This document shows positions 37,500 through 48,420 of a DNA stretch of 64,000 nucleotides, in pieces. Position 1 is the first letter of the stretch, and each line of letters begins with the position of its first letter. A program made the translations under genes and the position numbers. Origin of the DNA: Anthonomus grandis grandis. Its lineage: Eukaryota > Arthropoda > Insecta > Coleoptera > Curculionidae. The DNA lies in the NCBI RefSeq assembly GCF_022605725.1, contig NC_065558.1, positions 7,750,001-7,814,000 on the forward strand, written 5' to 3'. The notes below the pieces were generated by a model. It did not search any database and was not told the DNA's origin. It worked only from the letters and a program-made list of their open reading frames with translations.

Positions 37500-38556
37500 T
37501 CAAATAAATTGTTCAAAGTGACCTCCAAATTGAGCCAAACAAAAACCCAGACAGTTGTAGAAATGTCTTTTAACATTTAGGAGCTGCCGGGGAGTAATGG
37601 TACGCGAAGCCTCGATAATTCTATTACGTTCTTCGATATTGTTGGGTCTGCCTCTAACAATATCAAACAATTTCGATGATAGATAGCCCCAATAAAAGTT
37701 ATCTAAAGGCGAAAGATCGAGGCTTCGCGCCGGCCATTTAGATGGCCCAAAACGTCCAATCCTGCGTCCTGGGAACGTGGCATTCAAAAACTCGGTAACA
37801 GTCGCTGCACTATGAGCGGGGTTGAAAAAATATCCTGCCATTTTGAACAGCGTTTCCTAATGCGGGAATGACCTGCACCTGAAGTAAAGAAAAACTCTAT
37901 GAAAAATGGTCCAATTATTCGATCTCCAAGAATTCCTGCCCACACGTTAAGTTTCTGTCTTGTTTGACGTGAGGATTTTCTCGCACCCATATTCGAGTAT
38001 TTTGTTTGTTGACTGTACCATTTGTACAGAAAGTACTTTCGTCTGAAACTAGTATTTTGTTTGTAATTGTGGGGTCGTTGTTAATTCGTTCCATGCACTG
38101 TTCACAAAACTGCATTCTAAGAAAATAATCATTAGGGAAAAGTTCTTGAACATTTCTAACTTTAAAAGATTTGTATTTGTTTTTTCTGATTGCCTTATAG
38201 CAACTACTCCTACTTTTTCCGGTAACTTCAGCAAACTGAGTAAGACTATTTGTTGGATTTTCTTCAACGGCCAAGCATACCTCCATTTTAAATTCTTCGT
38301 CTACTACAGTTTCGGTTCTTTTTCGTTTTAAGTGAGAACTGGCGATGCATCCAATCGTAATAAATTTTTCATGAAACCGTTGTACAGTTGAGGAGCAGAC
38401 TTGCAAAATGCATTTTGTCCAAATTTTCCATATTTGAGATAGAGATGGCCTTGCATTCCTATGATGAAATACCAACTTTTTATGAACATTTAGACCACAT
38501 GGATGAAACTTGTATGGTGAAAATCGGAATCGTATATCGGCCATCTTGCTTGGCAA
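37500..38556 (-). pseudogene. IS630-Tc1-mariner transposase, frameshifted
   Basis: Three overlapping minus-strand frames together cover most of a mariner-like transposase. From the N-terminal side: a basic leader; a helix-turn-helix-like part ending FAEVTGKSRSSCYKAIRK; VQELFPNDYFLRMQFCEQ; the first catalytic motif VSDESTF; IWVRENPH; a frameshift near 37950; KLNVWAGILGDRIIGPFF; another near 37830; then GRRIGRFGPSKWPARSLDL with PLDNFYWG carrying the third Asp. At the second catalytic motif the expected QDGA is damaged: the frame reads AGYFFNPAHSA. It is a dead copy of the same broad family as the fragment at 35.8-36.3 kb. Terminal inverted repeats were not identified. Confidence 0.87.
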
Positions 38557-38985
38557 AATTGACAGACAGCTGACAGACAGTTGTTGACATTGACTGATAG
38601 AACATCATTTGTCAATGTCATACCATTTGAGTTTGTTTTTCATTTCAATGAATGCCAGCCTGGGTTGAGTTTGCTATTTGTTTTAAGGATGTTATTTTAA
38701 ATTTATTACTTTTTTTCTAAAAAGTTCTCTTTCGATATTGGGAGTAGTGTTTTAATTAGTTTGGGGCAAGCAATTCCAGGTTTCTGGTAAGAAAATCTGA
38801 TTTTATTTGTTACTTTTTTGATTTGATTTCAATGAAGAAGTTTCACTTTTCAAGTATTTAATTTTTAACTTGATTATTATAAATACATATTACAAAATGT
38901 CTGGCCTCTCATTTTCTATTCAACGAATTAAACTATAGCATATCGGAAAATCAACATCAAAAAGGTTGACATTCACTAACCCAAA
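38557..38985. other. Spacer with a CTGACAGACAG tract
   Basis: The first 80 bases beyond the transposase frame are rich in TTGACAGACAG and TTGACATTGAC words, possibly the untranslated 5' part of the element. Nothing else is recognised. Confidence 0.35.
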
Positions 38986-38987
38986 AA

Positions 38988-39069
38988 GCAGGTTGATGTA
39001 ATTTATACTGATAGAGAGAAGGCTTTTGACAGAGTGAAACATAGTCACATAGTAAAATCTCTCTATATT
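38988..39069 (+). pseudogene. Reverse transcriptase relic (palm motif A)
   Basis: A plus-strand stretch encodes VDVIYTDREKAFDRVKHSH, which matches the RT motif around the first catalytic Asp (usual form F/YTDxxKAFDxVxH). It is preceded by a stop and ends where the poly-T/TTTATTTA tail of the minus-strand LINE begins, so the LINE probably inserted into an older element. Confidence 0.7.
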
Positions 39070-39354
39070 TTATTTTTTTTTGTTTTTATTTATTTATTTA
39101 TAACATCATATTATAGTTACACAGTTATAATAAGTTATTACAATATCAAAATTATACAGTTATATTCCCCTAGGTGCAAGCATCTGTATGGGAAGTAATA
39201 AATGAACAGTGTACAATAAACATTTTTCTTCTGTTCAACTTATTTAAAGAAAAAATATATACATTAATATGAGCTCCTAAGTATATTTATAAAATAATAA
39301 CAGTGAGGTAATAAAGTACCTAAACAATTCAACAAGGGAAGGCATCTACTAATA

Positions 39355-42275
39355 TTAGGATACAACAGACTTAAACTTATTAAGATTGTTTACAATATAT
39401 TCCTTCACTATTTTTGAAATTTTTTTATTTTTGATGTTTCTAATATGTTTAGGTAATAAATTGTACAGTTTTGGTCCTCCTATAAATTTAATGGATCTCT
39501 TTCCGAACTCACTATAGCATACAGGAAGAATTAGTTGATTATCTTCATTAGATCTAGTGTTTTGGTTATGGTTTATTGGATATCTAATATTTTCACGATT
39601 GTGTATGAAGCAACAAACAGTTATACAGAATAAAGTTCTTATGTTTATATAGGTTTCATTATAAATTTCTTTAGTAGGGTATAAGAATGGTTTTTTAAGG
39701 ATTATTTTTAATATTGTATTCTGCATTATCTGAAGAGGATTCAAAGAATTGTAATGCATACTGCTCCAGAGTAATATTCCATATCTTAGTATTGATTCCA
39801 CTAAACTTTGGTATATGGTTATAAGCATATTTCTGTCTAAAATATTTCTAATAGTGTAAAATTTGTAGACTGGGAAATTTAATTTTTTTGTTAAATGTGC
39901 AGTATGTAAGTCCCATTTCATGTTACTATCAATGATAATTCCCAAATACTTTACATTTGATGCTTCCTGTATTTTATCTGGTAGATTTTAAATATCTAAG
40001 TGTGTGAACAATGGTCGATTTATTTTAGTCTTTGAGAATGCAATATAGTTGGTTTTTTGGACATTTAATGTTAATTTGTATATATCAAGCCATTTTTTTA
40101 CAAGCATAATTCCAGTTTAAGCACATTTTTTTACTTCCTCCCACGTATCTCCGTCAAAAGCAACAACAGTATCATCTGCGTATGAAATAATTATACCGTT
40201 TATGTTTAAAGTTGTAAGTGAGTTGATGTACAGAATAAACAACAGGGGTCCCAGAACGGTCCCCTGTGAAATCCCAATTCTCACTGTACATGGGTCACTT
40301 AAAGTGTCATCTATTTTAACGTACTGTTGCCGCTCCACAAGATAGTTCGCAAAGACCTATAACACGGGACCCCTCACCCCGTTTTTCTCGAGGACATGCA
40401 TCAAGAAGCTGTTTGTGGGGCACCATGTCAAAGGCCTTCGCCAGATCCAAAAATACTGCTAAGCACTTTTTGCGAAAGTCCAATTTATACCTTACATGTT
40501 CAATGAGTTTGTGCATGGCATCGCCAGTACTCAAGCCCGAAGAAAAACCAAACTGGTTTTCAGACAAAAGTCCATTTTTATCCAAAAACCCGGCTAGTCG
40601 CTCCCTTAAACACTTTTCGTACAATTTTGCGAAATTAGAAATTGTACTGATTGGTCTGTAATTATCAATTAAACTTTTGTCTCCAGATTTAAAAATGGGG
40701 GTTATAATGGATGTTTTAAAAGATTTAGGAATAATTCCGGTTTTAAAGATTAACTTTATTATATATGTCAAGGGTTCAATTAGATAAATGTGAAGTTTTT
40801 TAATTAGTTTTGCTGAAATACCATCATGTCCCGGAGCGCTGTTACTTTTTAAAAAGTTTATATGTTTTATTAATTCATTGTGATCTACTGGCCTTAAGAA
40901 CATTGAGTTATTTACATTTTTTAATTAAAATATATTTGACGAGTTTGGTATTTTGTTGTACATATCGAGGCCTATCTTAGAGAAGTAATCATTACAAAAA
41001 TTTGATTTTTCTTTTAAATTGCAATTATTTTTAGCTTCCACGGGAATTTTAATAGAAATTTTATTTTGTTTTTTATATTTATTGTTATATTCAGATAATA
41101 GTTATTTTTATTTTCATTAATTTTTGTCTTAGTAAAGGTTTTTTGTGTAGTCAATTATTTTTTTAAAATTATTACGGTATCTTTTACACTCTCTTTCTTT
41201 TTTTTCTGTAAAGTTATTTTGTAATTGTTTTTTTAATCTATCTCTTTTTTTTATTGATACAATAATGCCGTTTGTGATCCAGGGTTTAATTTTTTTGTTA
41301 GTTTTATTGTAAAAAATTGATGTTGTTTTACATTTTAAGTAAATTTCTAAAAATTTGTTTATGAAAAGTGTATAGGCTTCTTCTGGATTGTTTGTTTTAG
41401 ACACGTCATTCCAATTTTCATTCTCAAATAAATAATTTAGTTTTATGTAATTTATTTTATTTTTAACATCAGTTTTTACAATATTTTTTATTCTCTCAAT
41501 ATTTAAAGTATGTGAAAAATTTAACATTATTGGAAAATGATCCGTTATATCATAATTTATTATATACGGTTTTGTGTGAATGTTAATTATTTTATTACTG
41601 TTCTTTACAAATATATGATCGAAACATGTGCCTGATTCTGGCCTGGTGATTGAGTTTATATGTGATTGAAAACCATATGAACTTAATGTAGAAATGTAAT
41701 TTGCCACGTTTAAATCAGTATTATTTAAGAGGTTAATATTTATGTCTCCAACTAAAATTTCAACATTATTTGACTTGTTTCCTGACTTTCCTGTAAAATA
41801 TATATTAAGATCCTGTACAAAATTTTCGATAGATGAGTGAAGAGATCGATAGATACAAGAAATTTCATAGTGCACATTTTATGTTCCAAAGTTATTCGAC
41901 CCACCTTTAATTTAGTGGAATCAAGTTCATGAAATGCCACTTTAGCATTTAGATTGTCTCTTACCATAATAAGAACACCATCATTTTGTGTGATATTTCC
42001 ATTACTATAGTGAGTGGTCAAGTCTTGAATAGTAAATTCTAAAAAAGAGGTGAGTTCAAAACATTCACTTAGGACTATAACATCACAGAAAGAAATTTAG
42101 AAAGTCTCTAAAAATAGTAACAGTTCATCAAAGTTTTTTTTTACACTTCTTATGTTAACATGCATTATATTTAAAAGTTTTTTATCTGTGTCTATTTTAC
42201 CACAGGCTCTACAGTTTCACTAAAAATTTCACTGGATATCGTTTCAAGCAGCTCCACTTCTTGTTGTCTAGCCAT
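39355..42275 (-). pseudogene. LINE ORF2: endonuclease plus reverse transcriptase, broken
   Basis: ORF2 begins at ATG 42275, overlapping the ORF1 stop (TAG, 42270-42268) by 8 bases. It soon meets a stop (after VEPVVK), then continues with endonuclease motifs HVNIRSVKKNFDE, VIVLSECFE, ILVGDININLL, FDHIFVKN and DITDHFPIM. The RT domain follows: SAPGHDGISAKLIKK, DNYRPISTISN, ENQFGFSSGLS and FLDLAKAFDMVPH (first catalytic Asp). A one-base frameshift and a stop lie near 40390-40340, after which GISQGTVLGPLLF and ISYADDTVVAF (catalytic YADD) are readable. The C-terminal domain (YLGIIIDSNMKWDLH to the end at 39355) is in another frame after a stop near 39990. The order and spacing are those of a complete LINE ORF2, but the copy is inactive. 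Confidence 0.9.
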
Positions 42276-43362
42276 AATTTATTTTACTTTTTAATACTTC
42301 TAGATGGTATAGCTTTGTGGGGCATTCAGAATCCGTGGCATCATGTTTGAGATTATGGTTCGTTTTATATTTTTTATTTGAATGTTCACAATTCACGCAT
42401 TTCCTATTTTCTTTATTTTGGGTTAAGTGACAGTCCTTTCGATTATGTTCTCCTCCACAGTATGAACAGGTGGTTTCATTTGGGCAGTCTGGACTTTTGT
42501 GGTAATATCCACAACATTTAAAACACTGTTTTACTGCTAAATTTTCATATGCAGGGTATCGTTCCCATCCAATGTATATTTTTTTGGTCCACATGATTTT
42601 TTTAAAGAGGTTTGGGGAACAGTCGGCGAAGATGTTTAATTTATTTAATTTAGTTTCTTTCATAAAGGTAATTTTAAATGAATCTTTATTATTAAAAAAT
42701 GTATTTTGCATTCTTATAGATTTTTCAATTTCTTCAGTTGCTGATTTATTCTTGGCAGGATATCCAACTATTTTGACCTGCGGATTCCGTAATTTTGTTT
42801 CCTCTACCTCATAGTAATCACCCAGTTTTTGTTTAATTTCATTTTTTAGTTTCGTAACACTCTCTGTGTCATTGCATTTAATTATTAAACTTCCGTGTTG
42901 TGAAGATCGGGTTTTATCAATACTTACATTAATATCTGCAGGTTTGATGTTCTCCATTATATCGGTTTTTGTTTCTTGAGAGTCCTGTGTGCCCTTCGGT
43001 TTTATAATTAAGTTTGGCCGATTTTTTGTTTTTATTGGCATGGATGATTTGTTGTTTACAACCTCTGCAATGATGGTATTGCTGGTGCTTGGATGCTTTA
43101 AGTCTTTTACTTCTTGCTTAAGAAGTGAGATTATTTCATCCCTACTTAATATTATTTCTTGCTTGCTTTGTACAAGATCATTCAAAAGTTTAAGTCCGTG
43201 AAAGTCATTGCAATTTTTGCAGAAGAACTTCATAACACGATCTTTTAATTCTATCACTTTTACTTCAGGGGACGTAAGAGCTGCACAACCCTTACACAAT
43301 CTCTTCAAACAGTTGTCACGTTTAAATGTTCGCGTAACTTGCTTGCAAACATCGCACTCCAT
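42268..43362 (-). CDS. LINE ORF1, zinc-knuckle nucleic-acid-binding protein
   Basis: An intact 364-residue frame. The N-terminus has a cysteine-rich finger (C3, C6, C18, C23, C26, C48, C51) resembling the PHD-like fingers of some CR1/Jockey ORF1 proteins. A probable coiled coil (LVQSKQEIILSRDEIISLL) follows, then a central region typical of RRM-like ORF1 folds. Near the C-terminus are three zinc knuckles: C-x2-C-x4-H-x4-C at about 280-293 (CFKCCGYYHKSPDC), C-x2-C-x3-H-x4-C at about 299-311 (CSYCGGEHNRKDC), and a third, looser one from about 322. ORF1 proteins of this kind package LINE RNA. The start ATG is the first in frame and gives the complete finger. Whether it is translated is unknown because its partner ORF2 is broken. 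Confidence 0.85.
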   Translation of the reverse strand: MECDVCKQVTRTFKRDNCLKRLCKGCAALTSPEVKVIELKDRVMKFFCKNCNDFHGLKLLNDLVQSKQEIILSRDEIISLLKQEVKDLKHPSTSNTIIAEVVNNKSSMPIKTKNRPNLIIKPKGTQDSQETKTDIMENIKPADINVSIDKTRSSQHGSLIIKCNDTESVTKLKNEIKQKLGDYYEVEETKLRNPQVKIVGYPAKNKSATEEIEKSIRMQNTFFNNKDSFKITFMKETKLNKLNIFADCSPNLFKKIMWTKKIYIGWERYPAYENLAVKQCFKCCGYYHKSPDCPNETTCSYCGGEHNRKDCHLTQNKENRKCVNCEHSNKKYKTNHNLKHDATDSECPTKLYHLEVLKSKINYG

Positions 43363-43450
43363 TTCGAAATTTTCGATTTTAAAATTGGAACGTAGCTACT
43401 TCATTCCATTGTTAATGCATTCTTGCGCGGGTTCAATACAAACATAAACA

Positions 43451-44035
43451 ATGATAATTTTGCAGCAAATTGGATGTTTTTGGTGAAAATAATTATGTTT
43501 AGCTAAGTAAGGCACTATCTATTTTATAAATTCACTGTTTTTCAGAATTTATATGCACTCGGAACACTTTTATTTACGCCGTTTTACGGAGCAACATTTC
43601 ACGCGTTATATATCGACTACGTTCATTGTACCATATATAAAAGTAATGTTACAAATATTTTAATAAAATTGATAATTTCTTATTTAACCGTTAGACAGTA
43701 TTTAATCTCTTTCAAAATTAAGGCATTTAATGAAAATAAATTAATAAATATTATAAGTACCTACGCCTACGAACGACCACGAAATTTAGCCAAAAAGAAC
43801 GGAATTCTCCAGTTTATTACTCTATACATTTCTGGAATAGAGTATAGTTATTAAAAGTTATACATAGTTTGGCATGCACCTGGATATGTTTGTTCATAAA
43901 CAATTGTTTTTTTATACCTAAACCTATAACTAATTAATAACTAAAATCAACATAACTTGACCTACACTATCAACAGAAAAACCCTATAATCGCTTTAAAA
44001 AATTAATTAATTTAAAAAAAAATCTTTATTTTAAA
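43451..44035. other. Spacer between divergent LINE copies
   Basis: AT-rich sequence; the first part may be LINE 5' untranslated region. A 61-codon plus-strand frame at 43669-43854 has no domain. Nothing else is recognised. Confidence 0.4.
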
Positions 44036-44421
44036 ATATAAATTCCCTACAGCCTTTACTAATAAATTTTTTAATACTATCAACCGCTCTCAAACTACTA
44101 TTGGTATTTTTAAGGGCCTATTTACATAATTCCTAGTAAGAATGATTAACAAAATTTTTAAGTTTATGTGATTTATGCATGTTGACAAAATATATATTGA
44201 ACGAATATTAAAAATCGAGTACGATATCGTTGTTGTTTTTTGTATATAACCTTCAAAATAAAGTTTTGTACTATATTAAGTTGTTTCAACGAATTTCCAT
44301 ATAGGCTACCCCATATCTTGATTAATATCCCCCATATCTTCAAAAATAACATCGATAACGGATATTTTCTGTCAATTTTATAATGTAATGATCCCACTTT
44401 AAATGTTTATCAATCATTAGG
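44036..44421 (-). mobile_element. LINE fragment, ORF2 C-terminus and 3' end
   Basis: The minus strand encodes the C-terminal domain of a related ORF2: LMIDKHLKWDHY near 44420-44385, then GILIKIWGSLYGNSLKQL and NIVQNFILKVIYKK. It ends near 44040 (KGCREFIF, then a stop and a poly-A-like AAAATAAAGA tail). Frames are interrupted. It abuts the plus-strand copy at about 44421/44422. Because it carries the 3' end of an element, it is a separate insertion and not the inverted 5' part of its neighbour. Confidence 0.75.
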
Positions 44422-46612
44422 TCGCAAAATGGTGATCAAATAATAAATCCTATAGAGATCGCTAATCATTTTAACAAGCATTTCATGAATGTTGGTTTAA
44501 ACCTATCAAAAAGCATTAATACTCCCCCTCACCCCTTCACAATAAACAGGACATTCCCAAACTCCATGTATTTGAAACCCGTTACTCAGAATGAGATAAT
44601 TAAATATATAAATTCTTTAAAAAATAATGGCTCACCTGGTAAAGATGGAATTTCTGCAAAAATCTTAAAACTGCTCCATATGCACATTTTACCACCACTT
44701 GTACATATTATAAACTTAATTTTTAAAACTGGTGTAGTGCCAAGTCATTTTAAAGTATCTGTGGTGAGTCCAGTTTTTAAGTCCGGAAGTAAGGAATTGA
44801 TGGATAATTATAGACCAATAAGTGTCATCTCTAACCTGGGAAAAGTCTTCGAAAAATGCTTTAAGGATAGACTGTTATGTTATTTTGACCAAAATAATGT
44901 ACTATCAAAAAATCAATTTGGTTTTACTCGAGGAGTCAGTACAATAGATGCTATATATGAGCTTGTTAGTGATATAACTAAAAGTATGGACAAAAATAAA
45001 AAGTGCCTTGCGGTGTTTTCGACCTAACAAAAGCATTCGATACAGTGTCACACCAAATATTATTACAAACATTAGAAAAATATGGTATCAGAGGCAAAGT
45101 ATTACAACTTTTACAGAGTTATCTATCAAACAGAATGCAATACACCAAGATAAAAAGTAACCTTAGCGATCCTGATATCATTAAAATTGGAATACCGCAG
45201 GGCACTGTACTAGGACCCCTACTTTTCAATGTTTATATAAATGCAGTGAATGATATAAAAACTCCTGGCAAAGTAATATCCTATGCAGATGATACAGGAA
45301 TTATATTTATTGGAGACACATGGCAAGAGGCAAAAGTTAAGTTTCAAGAAGGTCTATCATTAATCAAAAATTTTTTCGACACCTTTAAATTGTCACTAAA
45401 TCCAAAAAAATCTAAATATATAGCATTTTCCATAAACAGTTTAAATAGACCAAACTTTCAAAATATTATTGTAAACAATATTAATGAACCAATTGCATAG
45501 GTAAACTCTATAAAATATTTGGGAGTCCATATAGACAAACGTCTAAAATGGGATATACACATTGATTATTTAACAAAAAAGATAAAGGCACTCTTACATA
45601 AATTTTATTTACTAAGGGAAATTTTGTGCAGAAAACTGATTGTGTTGATCTATAAAGCTCTCGTGGAACCCCTGTTAAGGTATGGGATATTGATTTGGGG
45701 TGGGGCATATGAAAACAGTCTAAAAAATCTTAAAACAATACAAAACTCAATAGTAAAGATAATGTTAAAGAGACCTAGGTTATTTTCAACAAAGCAATTA
45801 TATAATTTTGAAATACAAGATTTGAAAACTCTTTTTATAACAACCTGTTGCTCTTATGTTCATAAATTCTATGGTAAACAAAGTATAATAAACCATAGAC
45901 ACCAAACCCGAGCTAATAAACACCAGCAAATTGTACTACCTTATATGATTCAAGATTTTGGTCAACATTCGGCAGTATTTTTAGCTCCAAAATTTTATAA
46001 CCTTCTCCCAGAAAATGTCAAACAACAGAAATACTACAAAAAGTTTAATGAGCATGCCCTAAGTTATATATTAGGAAACAAAAGAAAATTTTGTTGATTG
46101 ATCATATGTGCTTGTATCAATATTCTGCTTTTCACCAAACTTTTTATTTTCTTACTCGATAGCAATCAGAACATAAATACATAAGGGAAAAAGAAAAAAA
46201 TCTCAGTATGGACATTTATTCAATTATTTATTTTGTTTCAAATATTATAGGTTTTAGGTACCAAAGACTAGAAAATTCTGTAAAATACTACATAATACCT
46301 TTGTAGTTAAAATGTATATGTGTATATAGTATATGAATCTTTTTTTTTTTTCTCTTTTTCTCATTTTTATTGTCTGGTTTTTGATTTTTGTTATGTAGTT
46401 TTGGGTAAACTTATTTAAAATGTTAAATATTGTGAACTAATTTATATAACGGCTGGCCTGCTAAGGGTAACAACATTGATATATTAGAATTTTTAAATTG
46501 TTTCTACCATAGCACATACAGATTCTCTGGTATCTAGGTGCTTTATATTCTTAGAATTGTAATATTTTATATTGAAGTTGAATATATTGAATATATTGAA
46601 TTGAATATATTA
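44422..46612 (+). mobile_element. 5'-truncated LINE of the same family, plus strand
   Basis: The copy starts abruptly just upstream of the RT domain and ends in a short tandem tail of TTGAATATA units (about 46572-46612). It is clearly related to the minus-strand LINE at 39-43 kb: both share the layout HINFLKSN.APG.DGISAK, LIFKTG(I/V)(I/V)P and NYRPIS. The two copies are divergently oriented with about 1 kb between. Confidence 0.85.
44428..46097 (+). pseudogene. LINE ORF2, reverse transcriptase and C-terminal domain
   Basis: Reading from the truncation: NGDQIINPIEIANHFNKHF, SPGKDGISAKILKLLH, VSPVFKSGSKELMDNYRPIS and NQFGFTRGVSTIDAIYE, then a frameshift close to 45020 within what should be AVFxDLTKAFDTVSH. 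The next frame carries LLQSYLSNRMQY, IPQGTVLGPLLFNVYIN and VISYADDTGIIFIGDTW (catalytic YADD). A single TAG at 45498-45500 interrupts it before KYLGVHIDKRLKWDIH and the C-terminal domain, which ends at 46097. With only one frameshift and one stop this is a fairly young copy. It lacks ORF1 and the endonuclease. Confidence 0.9.
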
Positions 46613-46725
46613 CACCCAGATATTTGGTGATCTCTGCAGTATTCTGCAGTCATCTGCATATGATACCAGTGATCCATTATGAACAGATCATTATTGTATG
46701 CTATAAAAAGTATAGGGCCGATATG
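46613..46725 (-). pseudogene. Reverse transcriptase relic with YADD motif
   Basis: Immediately beyond the LINE tail the minus strand encodes IGPILFIAYNNDLF and, after a frameshift, GSLVSYADDCRILQRSPNIW, which are RT motifs B and C of another LINE. The plus-strand LINE may have inserted next to or into it. Confidence 0.7.
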
Positions 46726-47040
46726 AAAAACGTGAATAAATCTATTTTCTTCTTCTTTTCAATAATTGAGCGTAAGAGATAGTATTTTCTAAATTGATAT
46801 TTACTATTATACCCAAACAACAAAAGAAGTAACTAATTTTTTGCTACTTCCAGGCAGTTGAAAACGACACTCTGAATATATCTTTGATACCACAGTCATA
46901 TTCAGATTTAAAGTGTCTGGAAAAATAAAAAAATGGTTATGTGGCTTTTTTGAACTGCCTGGAAAAATAACATTTTTTATTAGTCATTGGCAGTTGTTAT
47001 TTATGCTTTTCAACCTCCTATAAGAGATAACAATATGTCG
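46726..47040. repeat. Tract with a few CCTGGAAAA words
   Basis: TTCCAGGCAGTTGAAAACG near 46849, AAGTGTCTGGAAAAATAAA near 46912 and AACTGCCTGGAAAAATAAC near 46954 are further members of the dispersed CTGCCTGGAA family. No gene is seen. Confidence 0.5.
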
Positions 47041-47398
47041 TTGATTAACTTTTATAACTGTTAACCTCCTTAAAAAACAAAAAAATCTGAGAGGGTAAGA
47101 GAGAAAACAAAATATGGAATAGTGATAAACGAGTCAAACAGACAATTCATCTTTTCCTATCTATATAAAACACTAATCGAAAGTAGATTGGGCTAAAGGT
47201 CAAACTAATGGTAAAATCGGTCCCAAATTTCCTAAAAAAAAACACTCACACACTTTAAACTCAGATCGGCACCATCGCACATTTTTTCAAAAACACTATG
47301 TAAAGTTTCAAACGACTACCTGAAGCCTATACCAATGTAAAAACGACCGAGTGACAACAACAACAAAAAAAAAAAAGAAAAAGGTCCGAAATAGTTTC

Positions 47399-47550
47399 CT
47401 GATGATAATAATGCGCTTGGAGAAACCGAAGGGACTGTTCAGGTTGAAATTCAAGAGACCGTTCAAGGTCAGAACCATCAAGGAGTACAACCGATTCAGA
47501 GAGAGACAGTTAGAGAAGAATAAACTTAAGGGAGTCGATGGAGTGTAAGA
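47399..47550 (+). CDS. Possible isolated coding exon, unidentified
   Basis: From about 47405 a plus-strand frame reads MIIMRLEKPKGLFRL, then KRPFKVRTIKEYNRF and ERQLEKNKLKGVDGV, and stops at TAA. Third codon positions are strongly G/C (GAG, AAG, CTG, TTC, ATC, AAC), in sharp contrast to the AT-rich surroundings, which suggests real or recently real coding sequence. The terminal GTGTAAGAA could be a splice donor (T|GTAAGA) in place of a stop. The peptide is highly basic and I do not recognise it. No good acceptor lies upstream, so it may be a first exon, a last exon or a relic. Confidence 0.3.
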
Positions 47551-48420
47551 ATCAGTTCGTTTGGTCTCGGTTATTTGTGAGTTTAATGTTTTGGTCCTTC
47601 GAACTGGAATTTTAAAGGGTTTTCTCCGTAAATTAAGTGGAAATTCGTGAGTGCCTGTGAGAAATAAGCTATTTTTTAGCGCGTTTATCAATAAACTTCC
47701 CTGGCAAATAGGAAAATAAATCAACTCATTTTCCTCTTCTATCATTTACGTAAATAAAGAAAAAAAATTAAAAATAATCCCTAATTACTTAAGCTGTTTT
47801 ATGATTTCTGTACAAACCCGAAACGTTGCTCTAAAGTCAAATTAAAAAAAAAAAAAAAGGCAAAAATCGAAATTAAAAAATCCACTATATATGCTCGTAA
47901 ACCCATAAATACCGAAAAGGTCCGACGACTTCCTAAAGTCGCGTAAATTATTTACGAAGGGGGCATCAGACCCGTTGCATGTTAGAGAACCGGTACTTGT
48001 ACCATCGGAGAAGAAGGCGGTACCCAAAACCCCCCAAAAAAATAAAAAAGAAGCGGTTTTCTGCCTTTTTCTTTTTAATTATATACGGCGGTTTTAGGAT
48101 GGGTTCCGCTACCTGCTTGGTCGCTTCTTTGATCGAGAACCGGTTTGTATGTCGGGTCCTCATTCCCTCCCTGTACTCTTTTCCACCCCCTCCGTTACTA
48201 AAATAAGAAGTTTTTTTTTGCCAAGGGTATTTTACGCCCTCTGCCCGTCATGGATCTATAATCTGGAAACAAGAGAGGGATGGATTTCGAGAAGGGGCAC
48301 TACAGTTAGTTAAACCTTTATTAAATTTGTTTAGAGGGAGTAGGGAGAAGATTGTTCGAGTTGAATCAGGAGGTTTTTCCTGTTTTAGTTCTTTTCTGGA
48401 AGAAAATTTTGTTTTTTCAG
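47551..48420. other. Spacer, no gene seen
   Basis: Mixed unique sequence with poly-A tracts (47840-47858). Overlapping short frames on both strands (47842-48206) are low complexity. Nothing further is recognised. Confidence 0.4.

Larger units (their letters stand above)
39070..43450 (-). mobile_element. Near-full-length LINE (Jockey/CR1-like), degraded
   Basis: A minus-strand non-LTR retrotransposon has ORF1, an ORF2 with endonuclease and reverse transcriptase, and a 3' tail of T/A-rich TTTATTTATTTA character at 39070-39105 (seen as its complement). ORF2 starts with an ATG that overlaps the ORF1 stop. ORF1 is open but ORF2 carries frameshifts and stops, so the copy is dead. The 5' end is uncertain; I place it near 43450. 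I assign the Jockey/CR1 supergroup from ORF1 zinc knuckles plus AP-type endonuclease; finer assignment needs a phylogeny. Confidence 0.85.

Noticed and set aside
44036..46612. Twin-priming inversion of a single LINE
   Set aside because: The minus-strand part carries an ORF2 C-terminus and 3' end, duplicating the region present in the plus copy, so it is a second insertion.
47308..47745. 145-codon minus-strand frame
   Set aside because: Contains homopolymer-derived Phe/Val runs and no domain; the plus strand here has the more coding-like codon use.
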